From: an uncultured Corynebacterium sp.
Lineage (GTDB): Bacteria; Actinomycetota; Actinomycetes; Mycobacteriales; Mycobacteriaceae
Length of the DNA stretch: 45,431 nucleotides
Assembly: GCF_943914015.1 (NCBI RefSeq)
Contig: NZ_CALUAK010000007.1
Location: 1 to 45,431, forward strand
Direction: 5' to 3'
Shown: piece after piece, positions 1-9,691 of the stretch
Numbering within the stretch: position 1 is the first letter of the stretch
Layout: every line of letters begins with the position of its first letter
Program-made: the position numbers and the translations under genes
Notes under the pieces: generated by a model
Database searches by the model: none
What the model was told of the DNA's origin: nothing
The model's input: the letters and a program-made list of their open reading frames with translations, nothing else

Positions 1-104
1 CGCGTGAAATACTAAGCGGGAGCACGAGGCTCACCTACGCCTAACCTATAAGCCCAAGGTTTCCACTATATGAACACGATCTATCACTACGTTTAATTTT
101 TCGC

Positions 105-622
105 TTATCGACGCCCCGTCGGAACCCTCCCCTCACATCCTCCCGGTATTCTGAGCCCACTTATCGCCATCCCTTTTGGTGGTGCGAGTTTGTTAAGGAG
201 CTGGCTGTGGGCGTAGGCATCCTCGGTGAAGCACCAGTGCCACGCCACAACATGGTCGGTGGTGGAGGCAACAAGCAGACAGTTGGTGTTGAAGTAGGTG
301 CCGTCGATGAAGATCTGGTCGTACACACGGTGGTGGTCAGTGTTGTCAGGAATCTGGACTGCCCAAAAAGGTTTAAACCATCGTGTCAATGTACGCAGCC
401 ATGCTTGTGTGAAGCGGCTATCTGGTCAAGCGAACGCGTGCCCATGATCCAATCCATGAACACGCGAAATCGTGTGGCGTGGATGGCGTCGGTGTTTGAT
501 TTGGTTGTTGATGTCCCACAGTCTGGATTTTTGCACCGCCAGCGTGGGGTGCCTTTGGCTGTTTTGCCGTTGCGTTTTATTGGCCCGTGGCAAACAGGGC
601 AGTTCGGTCTTGGTGTACTCAT
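105..622 (-). pseudogene. IS1249-like (IS256-family) transposase remnant
   Basis: This is the N-terminal part of a transposase that would move an insertion sequence. Read leftward from an ATG at 620-622, it shows a four-cysteine zinc ribbon (CPVC, then CKNPDC) followed by the block STTKSNTDAIHATRF. The frame then stops at 386-388. A second frame (105-389) continues the same protein with HRVYDQIFIDGTYFNTNCLL and AWHWCFTED, both typical of IS1249 transposases of corynebacteria. The join near 395-405 is therefore a frameshift. Similarity ends after KLAPP at about 178, and the rest of the catalytic domain is missing. No terminal inverted repeats were recognised. It is a decayed, inactive copy. 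The family call rests on remembered IS1249 sequence and is fairly secure. Confidence 0.75.
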
Positions 623-1046
623 CCAATAAGGATCGAATACTGCCACTAGCACATTTGAACCGGGAAGTGGTGAAACCTGAAGGATCAGCCCCTGATGCCC
701 TCACGCCGAGAGCGTAACATCAATGTTTCACCAGCCCACAGAGTAAAAACAACTCTAATTAGACACAGTTTGGCGCTTAACCCCAACTCCGCCGTGGCTG
801 GGCTGGACTTCCCCATCGCCTTTTCCCGGGGCACCTCGTGGCGCTTATCGCCGTCCTCCGGTACTACTGCGCGCCTGCAAACCGGGTCAACTTCTCGTTC
901 CTAGCGTGTGCCGCTGAGAAAAGATGTATGGTAGCTCACCGCCAATTTTATATGCGCTGTGAAAAACCTGGTAAAATGTTGAAGAGTTTAGACTCAAAAC
1001 CTTCAATCCAATCCATAAAAATATGCGAGTAGGAGAGTGATCCACC
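623..1046. other. Intergenic region upstream of the surface protein gene
   Basis: No convincing gene is present. A possible -10 box TAAAAT lies at 972-977, about 70 bases before the start of the surface protein, without a clear -35 at normal spacing. The ribosome binding site AGGAGAG at 1031-1037 sits a normal distance before the GTG at 1047. Confidence 0.4.
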
Positions 1047-4000
1047 GTGGAGACCAAAGGTGGTTCGAGCGCCCCGAAGCCGCGTAGGCGCGTGATATCA
1101 GTCATTTCATCCATCTCCCTGGCTCTGGGAACGCTAACGGCTGTGCCACCGGCGTTCGCGGCGGAGCTTGTGGGAGAAGATATCACCGCGAAGCAGGATG
1201 ACACCTTCATTGAAAAAAATAACCAGAAGGTCTCTGACATCAGCGACAAAGGCAGCTGCGCGGTCGAATTTCATCGTCCGCTGGATGACGAGTCAAGGGC
1301 CGGCCTAGAGCTGTTTACCATCAACCCCAGCGATGACTCGAAGCGGGCCTACGGCTTTCAGTACCGCATCACTAATTCTCAGGATCGCACTTTTGCCAAC
1401 CTCGTCTTGGAGGACTCGGGCCTTTTTAAGGTTAACGTCAGAGATATACCGGCTATGGCCGTAGGCACCGAGCTTGCTACAGGTTTCCCCAAGGTCAACC
1501 GCGAGAGCACCAAAACAATAGGAGTCACACCTGCTGGTAGGCAGATAAATATTCATCTGGTCGAGAATTTTTCCGAGGACGACGTGAAAAAAATGGCCAC
1601 GTCCGATGGTATCGTCTCGGCGTGGAAGAGCCAGTACACAGCGGATAACCCGCAGAACAAAGTCTTTGACACTGACAGCACCTTTGTCACAGCCCAGGTC
1701 AACCCCTGGCCGAGTGAGCAAGTCGATTGCTCGCCCATCACTATTGACTGGTTAGATGTGGATAAGGCCGTGATCAAGCCCGGCGAGCAGGTGAAGATCG
1801 GCACGATTAACGCCGACAATGACTCGCTGCAACGCATCAGGGTCTCGGCCAAGACCCAAAGGGGGAGCTATGCGGGCGAGGTGCGACGGGACGGGAAAGA
1901 CCTGTACTACACGTGGCCTAAGTTCATCGGTGAAAAGTGGGCAGACGATGACACCGTGAGCTTCACCGCCGTCGCCCTGCCCCGCGATCTCGCTCAGCTC
2001 CAGGCAGCGGCTACAGATCTGGTGAATAACGAGAACGGCGACGATACCTACGTTTACCAGGCATCGATCGATTCGCTGCGCAGGTACAAGGTGGCCAACG
2101 AGATTTCCACCCACATCATCACCACGGATGATGAGAAGTACCACGATCCGCAGTATGATCCGTCGCAGGTGCAGATCATTTCCGGCATTGCAGACGGCAA
2201 GCCGGCAACGAGCGCGCAGTCGGTGACCTTCACCGAGATCAAGGATAAGATTGCGGACCTGGTTACAAACCAGCTGGCTACGGTGGAGCTTGATACCGAG
2301 CTCGTGCAGCCGGGCTGGGAGGCGGAGTTCGTCGACCCCGCCAGCGGGGATTACAGGGTGAAGGTCACAGCTCCATTTGGTGGTGGCGAGCCGCGGCCGG
2401 GCACCTTCTCCCAGCCGGTGGTGAAGGTGACCTACACCAACGGGTCGGTGGATTCCATTCCGCTTCTTGCCGTCGTGAGGCCCAATAACACGCAGGTCAC
2501 AGACGTGACCTATCCCACGGAGCCAGCTACGGGCCTGCAGGGCGCGGAGCTTACGCAGCCTGCCACGCTCAAGCGGATCCTGGGCAAGGGCTCCCCGTTT
2601 ACACCCACAAGTTACGAGGTCGTGCCGGGTAGTTACCCGGAGGGCTGGACGGTGACCGTTGATAAAGACGGCACGGTGCATGCCACCTCGCCCAAGGATG
2701 CCCCCAACAACTCCTCCATTACCCCCAAGGTGAAGGCTACCTACCCCGATGGCACCACCGACGTTGTTGAGGCGCCGTTCCAGGTGGTCACCAGCATTAA
2801 GGTGCCGGATTACGGTTCCACCGCAGGTGTGGTGAAAGATGAGCTCTCGCTCAAACCGGTCGAGCCGGAAAACGGCTTGAGCGGCAAGCCCGATGATGCG
2901 ATGCCCACCAAGTACTCGTTCCAGGATGGTGCAACCGAGGCCACCTTTGGCGATTGGAAGGTGAAAATTGATCCCAACACCGGCGTGATCAGCACGACGG
3001 TGCCGGATACGGCGCTGCCGGGGGCCTTTCTCACCGTGCCGGTGGTGGCGCACTATGACGGCGGTATTGCCGATCAGATCATCACGGGCACGTTCCGCGT
3101 GAATGGCAAGGGCGACGGCAAGGATGACGCCGAGTACCTGGAGCGTGTCACCACGGCCGGCAACCCGGTGGATAGCACGATTAGGACGCAGCTCAGCGAT
3201 CCAAAGCTAGCCAAGTACGAGCTTCCTAAGAAGCTCCCCCAGGGGTGGACGGTGACCGTCGATGAGTCGGGTACCGTCACGGCCACCCCGCCCAAGAATG
3301 CGCAGCCGGGCGATAACGCGACCATTAACGTCAGCGTCACCTACCCGGATGGCTCGAAGGCATTGGTGCCGGCGGAGTTCACCGTCGTCGGCGCGGATAA
3401 GGACGCCAACGATCCGTCCTACGCCACGGTCGGCGGCAAGCCGGGCACCAGTACTACCAGCAAGGTGGATACAACCCGCATGCATGCGCTGTCTGAGCCC
3501 ACGTACTCCATCATCACGGATCCAAACGAGCCGGGTTATATCGCACCGCCTCGCAACATCACGTGGGATATGGTGGAAATCGACCCGAAAACGGGCGTTG
3601 TCACCACCCCGATTAGTGATAAGGCCGTTCCCGGCAGCTCCGCAGACATCCCGGTGAAGGTGACCTACAAGGACGGTTCCACCGATCTCACCGTCGCCAC
3701 TGTGGTTGTGGTGGGCGACCAGTCCCGCGTATATAACCCGGATTACAAACAGTCCATCACCACCCCGGGCACTGCTGTGACCAGCAATATTATGGAAGGC
3801 TCTCAGCCGCCGGCTCGCGATCTCCAGCCGACCACCCCGTACGAGGTACCAAGCGACGTCAACGGCTGGACGGTGTCGGTGGATGAAAACGGCAACGTCA
3901 CGGCCACCCCACCGGCCAATGCCCGCCCGGGCGACCACATCGATGTGCCGGTTACCGTTCACTACCAGGATGGCAGCTCGGACGTTGTGTACGCCCCGTT

Positions 4001-7000
4001 CGTGGTGAACCTCACCAATAATTACGAGGCCACGCCCATCTACCCGCCCAAGACGGTGGTCCCGGGCGAGACGGTGACGAGTCCGCTCAACCTGGATAAA
4101 CCCGATGATGTGAACGTGTCAGCCAACGATCCGTACGCTATTGAGGCATCGGATACGGTCACGCCCACCGGCAATAACAACGAGTTTGGCAACCCCGAGT
4201 ACGCGGTGACCACCGACCACGGCACGTGGACGGTGAGTCTTGATAATGACGGCAACGTTGTTGCCACCGCTCCTAAGGAGGCCCAGCCCGGCGATATGGT
4301 GTCGGTACCGGTGAAGGTCACCTACGCCGATGGCACCACGGACGTGAGCTCCGCGGAGATTAACGTCGCTGATCAGCCCACCCGTCCGGTCCCGTTCACG
4401 GTGGAGTACAAGTACGATGACACCGTTGAGGCGGGCACGTACAAGACTGAAACAGTGGGTAGGTCCGGTCTCGCTGAGCTTCAAAAGGGTGAGTGGGTGA
4501 CCATCGAGGAGCCCGTCAACGAGGTTGTCGTTGTGGGCACCAAACCGGCTCAAGATTCTGTCTCCTGGACGGTGCCCGTGCCCTACCAGACGGTTCTGCG
4601 CGAGAACAAGGACCTCAAGCCCGGCGAGACCCGGGTGGTCCAGAAGGGTCAGAATGGCGAGCTGAAAAAGACGGTGAACTTCGAGGCCACCGGCGGGACG
4701 GCGACGTCGACAAGCGAGGAGACCACTAAGGACGCCGTCCAGGAGATCATTGAGTACGGCCCCAAGGCCGGTGTCACCGAGCTCGTCACCACCACCACCA
4801 GGCCGGTCCCCTTCACCACTGAGGTCACCGTCGACCCGACCCTCGCCCCCGGTCAAAAGGTTGTTGACCAGGCTGGTGTCCTCGGTGAGGATACGGTGAC
4901 GTCCACTCAGAAGCTTGTCGACGGCGAACCCAGCGGTGATCCGCAAGTGACAACCAAGCGGACAAAAGAGCCCGTGAACGAGAAGGTTCGTGTCGGTGCG
5001 CTGACTGCGAATAAGAATGTCACCGTCACCGATGTCGATATCGCCTATGAAACCCAGATAGTCTTCGATCCGTTGATGGATGCGGGAACCCAGGAGGTAG
5101 CCCAAGCCGGCAAGCCGGGTGTTCTCCGTATCACCACCACCAACACCATCGAAAACTCCGTGGTCACCGACACTCAGTCCACCCAGGAGCGGCTGACCGA
5201 GCCTACCCCGGAGATCATCCGCGTTGGCACCAAGGGCGCAACCCCCACCTGGACTAGGTCCACGGCCTACGGAGTGAAGGTAGTGGAGGATCCCAGCCTG
5301 CCCGCAGGCGAGCACCGCGTGGATCCGGGTGTGCCCGGTGAGACCAAGTTCACCCTCGGAGCCGACGGCGAGGTAACAAAGACCGTGGTGACCGAGCCCA
5401 AGGACGAGGTCATCACCATCGGCACCGGAGACAAGCAGACCGAGATCACTGAAGCGGTCACCTCACCTGTTCCGTTTGACACCAAGGTGATCTTCGATGA
5501 CACGCTGGCAGCCGGCACCGTTGTCACCGACGCCGAAGGCGCCAACGGCGAGCAGCTCACCACCAAGGTGTGGAAACTTGTCAATGGCGAGAAGCAGGGT
5601 GACCCCACCACCACCACCGTTAAGACCGCCGATCCGGTCGACCGCGTCCTCCGCGTAGGGACAAAGTCGGTGAACATCCCGCCCACCTACGCTAAGGTGG
5701 ATCAGCAGCCTGGCTCCTCCGCTGAGGTTCCGGTCTTTGAGGAGTCCGTCTTCCCCGAGGGCGCGTCCTATGAGATCGATCCCTCCTGGAAGCCTGGCAT
5801 AGACGGCTGGACCGCCACCGTCGATGAGAACGGCACGGTGACCTCCAACGCACCCAAGACCGCCAAGCCCGGCGATAGCGTTGTCATCCCCGTGAAGGTG
5901 ACCTTCAAGGATGGCGCCAGTACTCTCGTCCCGGCGATGGCTGGCATCCCCGCCAACCCCAACGATGAGTCCACACGCGTCCAGTACGAGGTGGAGAGCG
6001 TGAACCCGGGCGAGCAGGTCACCAACCAGGCTGACCCGCAGGGCACCGAGAACACCTTCGAGGTTCCCTCCACAGTCAAGGGCTGGACGGTATCCGTTGA
6101 TGATTACGGCAACGTCACCGCCACCGCGCCGAAGGACGCCCAGCCTGGCGATTACGTCAAGGTCCCGGTCACCGTCACGCCGAAGGACGGTAGCGCTTCC
6201 TACACCGTTAATGCCGTATTCACCGTTCTCGGTGGAGGCACCCCGAGTACGCCGGACAATCCGACCGTTCCGGACAAGCCGATTGTTGAGCGCACTCCCA
6301 CCTATCCGTCGCAGGTGATCACCAACGAAAGTGGCACGACAGTCACCATCCCGGTGTTCTCTGGCCACAAGGACGGCAACACCTACGAGCTGGGTGAGGT
6401 CCCCGAGGGTTGGACAGCGACCATCGACAAGGACACCGGCGAGCTCATGGTCACGCCTCCGGAGACCGCCAAGGATTCTGTGGTGGAGATCCCTGTCAAG
6501 GTAAAAACTCCCGATGGTCACGAGCTCATCACCACCGTCGTGGTCACCGACCAGCGAAACGGCAGCACCCCGAAGCCGGACCCGGATGCCTCCGGCTCGT
6601 CCGAGGAGCAGGTGCAGCGCTGCTTTGCCAACGCCTTCGCCACCAACAGCCCGATCCTCTGGCTCCTGCCGGTTGCCATCCTGGCAGCCATTGGCGGCCC
6701 GATCTCCCAGGCTCTCCAGCCGCAGATCAACGCCGCCAACGCCCAGTTCAACGCCCTGGTCCGCCAGTACCAGGAGCAGTTTGACAGGCACCGCGATAAC
6801 TGGGGCGACCAAGGTCGCCAGGGCCGTCGCGATGATCGCCCAGAGTGGATGCGCGAGGCTCAGGCCCAGATCGATGCCCAGATCCAGGCCATCAACCAGC
6901 AGTTCGCCCCACTCGGCGAGCAGCTCAGGCCACTAGGCTACGCCCTCGGCGCCCTCGGCATCGTGGCCCTTACCTCCACCCTCATCGCCCAGGCCTGCCA

Positions 7001-7157
7001 GCCCGAAGGGTTCGACAACGGAATGACCATCCTCGGCTCTTCCGAAGAAACCCAGAATGGCTCCTCGGAGCAGGGCAAGGATAACAACAGTTCCTCCTCC
7101 GACAAGGGCAAGATCTATGACGCGATCATGAACGGTTCCTCCGACAAGAAGAACTAG
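1047..7157 (+). CDS. Giant secreted Rib/YPDG- and G5-repeat surface protein
   Basis: A 2036-residue secreted wall- or envelope-associated protein, probably an adhesin or stalk. The GTG start has a good ribosome site. A basic N-terminus and hydrophobic stretch end in AFA-A, a signal peptidase site near residue 38. A unique region (about 40-360) follows. Next come about seven Rib/YPDG-type repeats (residues 365-1108), each with a core like GWTVTVDxxGxVxATxPxxAxPGD and a Y-x-D-G turn. Then come about six G5-like repeats (1112-1542), each with PVPF...D..L..G and ending VxVGT, and three more Rib-like repeats (1546-1835). The C-terminus has two hydrophobic segments (about 1868-1886 and 1965-1983) flanking a Gln-rich charged helix, then a Ser/Asn tail. 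There is no LPXTG motif, so it is held by membrane segments or the mycolate envelope, not by sortase. Repeat assignment is by eye. The ligand is unknown. Confidence 0.88.
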   Translation: METKGGSSAPKPRRRVISVISSISLALGTLTAVPPAFAAELVGEDITAKQDDTFIEKNNQKVSDISDKGSCAVEFHRPLDDESRAGLELFTINPSDDSKRAYGFQYRITNSQDRTFANLVLEDSGLFKVNVRDIPAMAVGTELATGFPKVNRESTKTIGVTPAGRQINIHLVENFSEDDVKKMATSDGIVSAWKSQYTADNPQNKVFDTDSTFVTAQVNPWPSEQVDCSPITIDWLDVDKAVIKPGEQVKIGTINADNDSLQRIRVSAKTQRGSYAGEVRRDGKDLYYTWPKFIGEKWADDDTVSFTAVALPRDLAQLQAAATDLVNNENGDDTYVYQASIDSLRRYKVANEISTHIITTDDEKYHDPQYDPSQVQIISGIADGKPATSAQSVTFTEIKDKIADLVTNQLATVELDTELVQPGWEAEFVDPASGDYRVKVTAPFGGGEPRPGTFSQPVVKVTYTNGSVDSIPLLAVVRPNNTQVTDVTYPTEPATGLQGAELTQPATLKRILGKGSPFTPTSYEVVPGSYPEGWTVTVDKDGTVHATSPKDAPNNSSITPKVKATYPDGTTDVVEAPFQVVTSIKVPDYGSTAGVVKDELSLKPVEPENGLSGKPDDAMPTKYSFQDGATEATFGDWKVKIDPNTGVISTTVPDTALPGAFLTVPVVAHYDGGIADQIITGTFRVNGKGDGKDDAEYLERVTTAGNPVDSTIRTQLSDPKLAKYELPKKLPQGWTVTVDESGTVTATPPKNAQPGDNATINVSVTYPDGSKALVPAEFTVVGADKDANDPSYATVGGKPGTSTTSKVDTTRMHALSEPTYSIITDPNEPGYIAPPRNITWDMVEIDPKTGVVTTPISDKAVPGSSADIPVKVTYKDGSTDLTVATVVVVGDQSRVYNPDYKQSITTPGTAVTSNIMEGSQPPARDLQPTTPYEVPSDVNGWTVSVDENGNVTATPPANARPGDHIDVPVTVHYQDGSSDVVYAPFVVNLTNNYEATPIYPPKTVVPGETVTSPLNLDKPDDVNVSANDPYAIEASDTVTPTGNNNEFGNPEYAVTTDHGTWTVSLDNDGNVVATAPKEAQPGDMVSVPVKVTYADGTTDVSSAEINVADQPTRPVPFTVEYKYDDTVEAGTYKTETVGRSGLAELQKGEWVTIEEPVNEVVVVGTKPAQDSVSWTVPVPYQTVLRENKDLKPGETRVVQKGQNGELKKTVNFEATGGTATSTSEETTKDAVQEIIEYGPKAGVTELVTTTTRPVPFTTEVTVDPTLAPGQKVVDQAGVLGEDTVTSTQKLVDGEPSGDPQVTTKRTKEPVNEKVRVGALTANKNVTVTDVDIAYETQIVFDPLMDAGTQEVAQAGKPGVLRITTTNTIENSVVTDTQSTQERLTEPTPEIIRVGTKGATPTWTRSTAYGVKVVEDPSLPAGEHRVDPGVPGETKFTLGADGEVTKTVVTEPKDEVITIGTGDKQTEITEAVTSPVPFDTKVIFDDTLAAGTVVTDAEGANGEQLTTKVWKLVNGEKQGDPTTTTVKTADPVDRVLRVGTKSVNIPPTYAKVDQQPGSSAEVPVFEESVFPEGASYEIDPSWKPGIDGWTATVDENGTVTSNAPKTAKPGDSVVIPVKVTFKDGASTLVPAMAGIPANPNDESTRVQYEVESVNPGEQVTNQADPQGTENTFEVPSTVKGWTVSVDDYGNVTATAPKDAQPGDYVKVPVTVTPKDGSASYTVNAVFTVLGGGTPSTPDNPTVPDKPIVERTPTYPSQVITNESGTTVTIPVFSGHKDGNTYELGEVPEGWTATIDKDTGELMVTPPETAKDSVVEIPVKVKTPDGHELITTVVVTDQRNGSTPKPDPDASGSSEEQVQRCFANAFATNSPILWLLPVAILAAIGGPISQALQPQINAANAQFNALVRQYQEQFDRHRDNWGDQGRQGRRDDRPEWMREAQAQIDAQIQAINQQFAPLGEQLRPLGYALGALGIVALTSTLIAQACQPEGFDNGMTILGSSEETQNGSSEQGKDNNSSSSDKGKIYDAIMNGSSDKKN

Positions 7158-7180
7158 TTCACCAGCTGCATAGACTCACA

Positions 7181-7218
7181 GGCGTGGTCACCATCTCATT
7201 GGTGGCCACGCCTTTTCT
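7181..7218 (+). terminator. Rho-independent terminator of the surface protein gene
   Basis: A 12-bp stem (GGCGTGGTCACC with GGTGGCCACGCC, one T-G pair) closes an 8-base loop and is followed by TTTTCTT. It lies 24 bases after the stop codon. Confidence 0.9.
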
Positions 7219-7636
7219 TATTCCCCATGTTGTTTTTAAACCTCCACGTTGAACCGCCTACTTACACCAGCCGCTTCATGCCGCTTTCAGCCAAAAAATA
7301 GGTCTTTGTTTCTACCGGGTCATGACATCCCCTACGCACTCAAGGTCACGCGCACGCTGGCGATCCAACGAGCGGAGTGCGCAACTGCGCACTGTTTGCC
7401 CAATCATTCACGGTCATGTTGGCGTGCGCATAAACTGAAACCCGTATGAGCCCGAGTGTGTTTGTTAGTGCGCAACAGTGTACGCCCGCTCCACGTGTCG
7501 CGCTATGGCATCGGCGCTGTGAAGAGCGGTAGTTTTCTGGCCCCTCGGGAAACTTCGATATCGCAAGAACACAGGCGGGAAACCTGCTACACATCAGAGA
7601 AGTAAGAAAAACTACCGCTCTTCCGCACTCCCGAAA
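7219..7636. other. Intergenic region with two inverted repeats
   Basis: No gene is supported. It holds the palindrome AGTGCGCA-AC-TGCGCACT (7376-7393), a second AGTGCGCAAC at 7467-7476, and a perfect 16-bp inverted repeat with arms 71 bases apart (7521-7623). Open frames here have no ribosome sites or recognisable products. Confidence 0.5.
7521..7623. repeat. Perfect 16-bp inverted repeat with 71-base spacer
   Basis: The left arm GAAGAGCGGTAGTTTT (7521-7536) is the exact reverse complement of AAAACTACCGCTCTTC (7608-7623). It lies just beyond the 3' end of the YhgE/Pip gene. It could be a long-looped transcription end or the ends of a small non-autonomous element. No protein is encoded between the arms. 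Confidence 0.7.
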
Positions 7637-9688
7637 CTAGAGTGTGAGCTCGGGGTGGAGGTCCTTGCGCATCATGACGCGCTCGCGGTAGTTGGAAAGC
7701 ACGGTGATGAGGATGCCGCCGATGAGGAGGCCGAGGAGTACCCACATGGCCGTTTCCGGCCGCGGGTCGCCGGGGAAGTTGCCTACGAGAACGTGGCGGA
7801 GTAGGTCGGTGGAGTACCGCATCGGATCCCAGGTGTGGACCCATTGGATAAACCCTGGTTGCACCTCCGGCGGGTAGAGGCCGTTGGAGGAGACCAGCTG
7901 CAGGGACATGAGCGCCATGACGATGACTCTGCCCACGGTGGCGCCGAAGAAGGAGTAGATGGAGAGGACCACCATGTTGAAGGCGGCGCCGATGAATACC
8001 AGTGCGCCTACATATTGCAGTGGGTGGGCGGGTTCGATGCCGATGAGTTCAGTCTGCACGAGTGCGAGGAGCAGGGCCTGGATGGTGCCCACGATGAGCC
8101 CGGGGACCATGATCGTCATTGCCGCGCGCAGAGGCGAGGTGCCGGAGTCGATCGCGCGCCTGTTGATGGGTTTGAGCACCATGTACAGGATGAGAGAGCC
8201 GAGCCACAGGGACAGTGAGAGGAAGAAAGGGGAGAGCCCCACGCCAAAGGTGGTGAGCGTGTCGGCCACGAGGTTCTTCCCTACGGGGTGACTGCCGGCC
8301 GTAGCGGCGTCGTCGCGCGTGGCGTCGTCGTCAAAGCGGGGGAGTTTCTCGGCGCCCTCAGACAAGGAGAGCGCGAGTGTTCCCGCGCCGTCGTCGAGGC
8401 GGACGGCGCCGTCGCTCAGGTCGCCCAGTCCCACGACGAGCTGGTCGGATCCGGCGGCGAGCTGGGAGGTTCCGTCGGCAAGCTGGTGGGTGCCCACCAC
8501 GAGCCGTTGGGTGCCGTCGGTGAGAGTTGTGGTGCCGGCGAGCAGGGTGCCGGAGCCGTCTTTGAGCCTGGTGAGTCCGTCGACAAGCGATCGTGCGCCC
8601 TGGGTGGCCTGGTCGATGCCTAAGCGGTAGTCGGCGGAGGGATCGCCGAGCTGGTAGGCGAGCTGGTGGGCGCCGTCGCGCAGGGCGGCGATCTGGCCGA
8701 GCGAGCCGTTGGCGGTGATGGAGTCGCGGGTGGCGCGGACCTGCCCTGCCAGACCGTGCGCCTCGGGGTAGGGGAGGGCGTCGAGCTGGTCAGCTGCCTG
8801 GTTAAGCTGGGCGACGATGCCGTCCACCCCGGCGGCGAACCCGGTGAGGGTGTCCACGCCGCCGGAGATTTTACCTGCGCCGTCGCCGAGCTGGGCGGTG
8901 GCGCCTTGGAGTTTGGTGAGTCCCCCGGATAGCTGCGTGGCGCCGTCGAGCGCGGTGCCAAGACCGCCGTCGAGTTGCGCGGCGCCGTCGTGTAGTTTGC
9001 CTGCGCCGGCATTGAGTTCGTCGGCGCCACCGGCGAGCTGAGCTGCGCCGTGTGCAGCCTCGCCGAGTTTCTCGTTAAGCGTCCCCGCGCCGTTTTTGGC
9101 CTTGTCGGCGCCGTCGTGAAGCTGACCTGCGCCGTCGGCGAGCTGACCTGCGCCGTCGACGGCCTTGTCCATCCCCTCGCCCACGGTGTTGAACCCCACG
9201 AGCAGCTGGTCCACCACCTCGTGCGAGACGGTGGTGGAGATGGTGTCGGCCATGAGTGTGGTCGCCTGGTTCCCCAGCATGCTGGTGATAAACCCGTTGG
9301 CGTTGTTGAGCGTCACGGCGAGGGTCGCCTGGTGCGGGTTGTCGGATTTGATGCTGGTGACCGAGTCGGTGAAGTCGGTGGGGATCTCCATCCCCAGGTA
9401 GTAGGTTCCGTCGGCGATGCCCTTCTCGGCGTCCTCGGGGCTCACCACGTGGAAGTCCATCTCGTTGGATTCCACGAGCTTGTCGGCCACGGTTTGCCCC
9501 TTGTCGCCCGCGTCGGAGTTGACAATGGCTACTGGCACCTTGTGCAGGTTGCCTAGCGGGTCGGCGTAGCTCCACACGAATAGGCCACCGAACAGCAGCG
9601 GCAGGATGGAGACCACGAGGAAGGCGAGTGGCGGGATAACGCCGTGCCCAAAGCGCCTGGCGTTTGTTCCAAGATGAAATGCACCCAT
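7637..9688 (-). CDS. YhgE/Pip-family membrane protein (ABC-2-type exporter)
   Basis: A 683-residue polytopic membrane protein of the YhgE/Pip family, related to ABC-2-type permeases such as phage infection protein and the MmpL-like exporters. One membrane segment lies near residues 20-42 (PPLAFLVVSILPLLFGGLF). A large extracytoplasmic part follows, with about 25 ADGAxxLxDGA-type heptad repeats between residues 170 and 470. Five or so membrane segments fill the C-terminus from about residue 490. The ATG at 9686-9688 follows the stop codon of the upstream ATPase gene by 3 bases, so the two are co-transcribed and probably translationally coupled. The likely role is ATP-driven export or envelope remodelling controlled by the divergent TetR regulator. 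The substrate cannot be told from the sequence. Confidence 0.88.
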   Translation of the reverse strand: MGAFHLGTNARRFGHGVIPPLAFLVVSILPLLFGGLFVWSYADPLGNLHKVPVAIVNSDAGDKGQTVADKLVESNEMDFHVVSPEDAEKGIADGTYYLGMEIPTDFTDSVTSIKSDNPHQATLAVTLNNANGFITSMLGNQATTLMADTISTTVSHEVVDQLLVGFNTVGEGMDKAVDGAGQLADGAGQLHDGADKAKNGAGTLNEKLGEAAHGAAQLAGGADELNAGAGKLHDGAAQLDGGLGTALDGATQLSGGLTKLQGATAQLGDGAGKISGGVDTLTGFAAGVDGIVAQLNQAADQLDALPYPEAHGLAGQVRATRDSITANGSLGQIAALRDGAHQLAYQLGDPSADYRLGIDQATQGARSLVDGLTRLKDGSGTLLAGTTTLTDGTQRLVVGTHQLADGTSQLAAGSDQLVVGLGDLSDGAVRLDDGAGTLALSLSEGAEKLPRFDDDATRDDAATAGSHPVGKNLVADTLTTFGVGLSPFFLSLSLWLGSLILYMVLKPINRRAIDSGTSPLRAAMTIMVPGLIVGTIQALLLALVQTELIGIEPAHPLQYVGALVFIGAAFNMVVLSIYSFFGATVGRVIVMALMSLQLVSSNGLYPPEVQPGFIQWVHTWDPMRYSTDLLRHVLVGNFPGDPRPETAMWVLLGLLIGGILITVLSNYRERVMMRKDLHPELTL

Positions 9689-9691
9689 TTT

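Noticed and set aside
1752..6812. Long open frames on the minus strand inside the surface protein gene (1752-3053, 4119-5315, 5463-6812)
   Set aside because: They are antisense to a GC-rich repetitive gene, have low-complexity His/Arg/Gly-rich sequences and no ribosome sites. The forward frame has a signal peptide and clear domains.
9050..9556. Rightward 168-residue frame opposite the YhgE/Pip gene
   Set aside because: It mirrors the heptad repeats of the real gene, with a Val/Gly/His-rich sequence typical of antisense frames.
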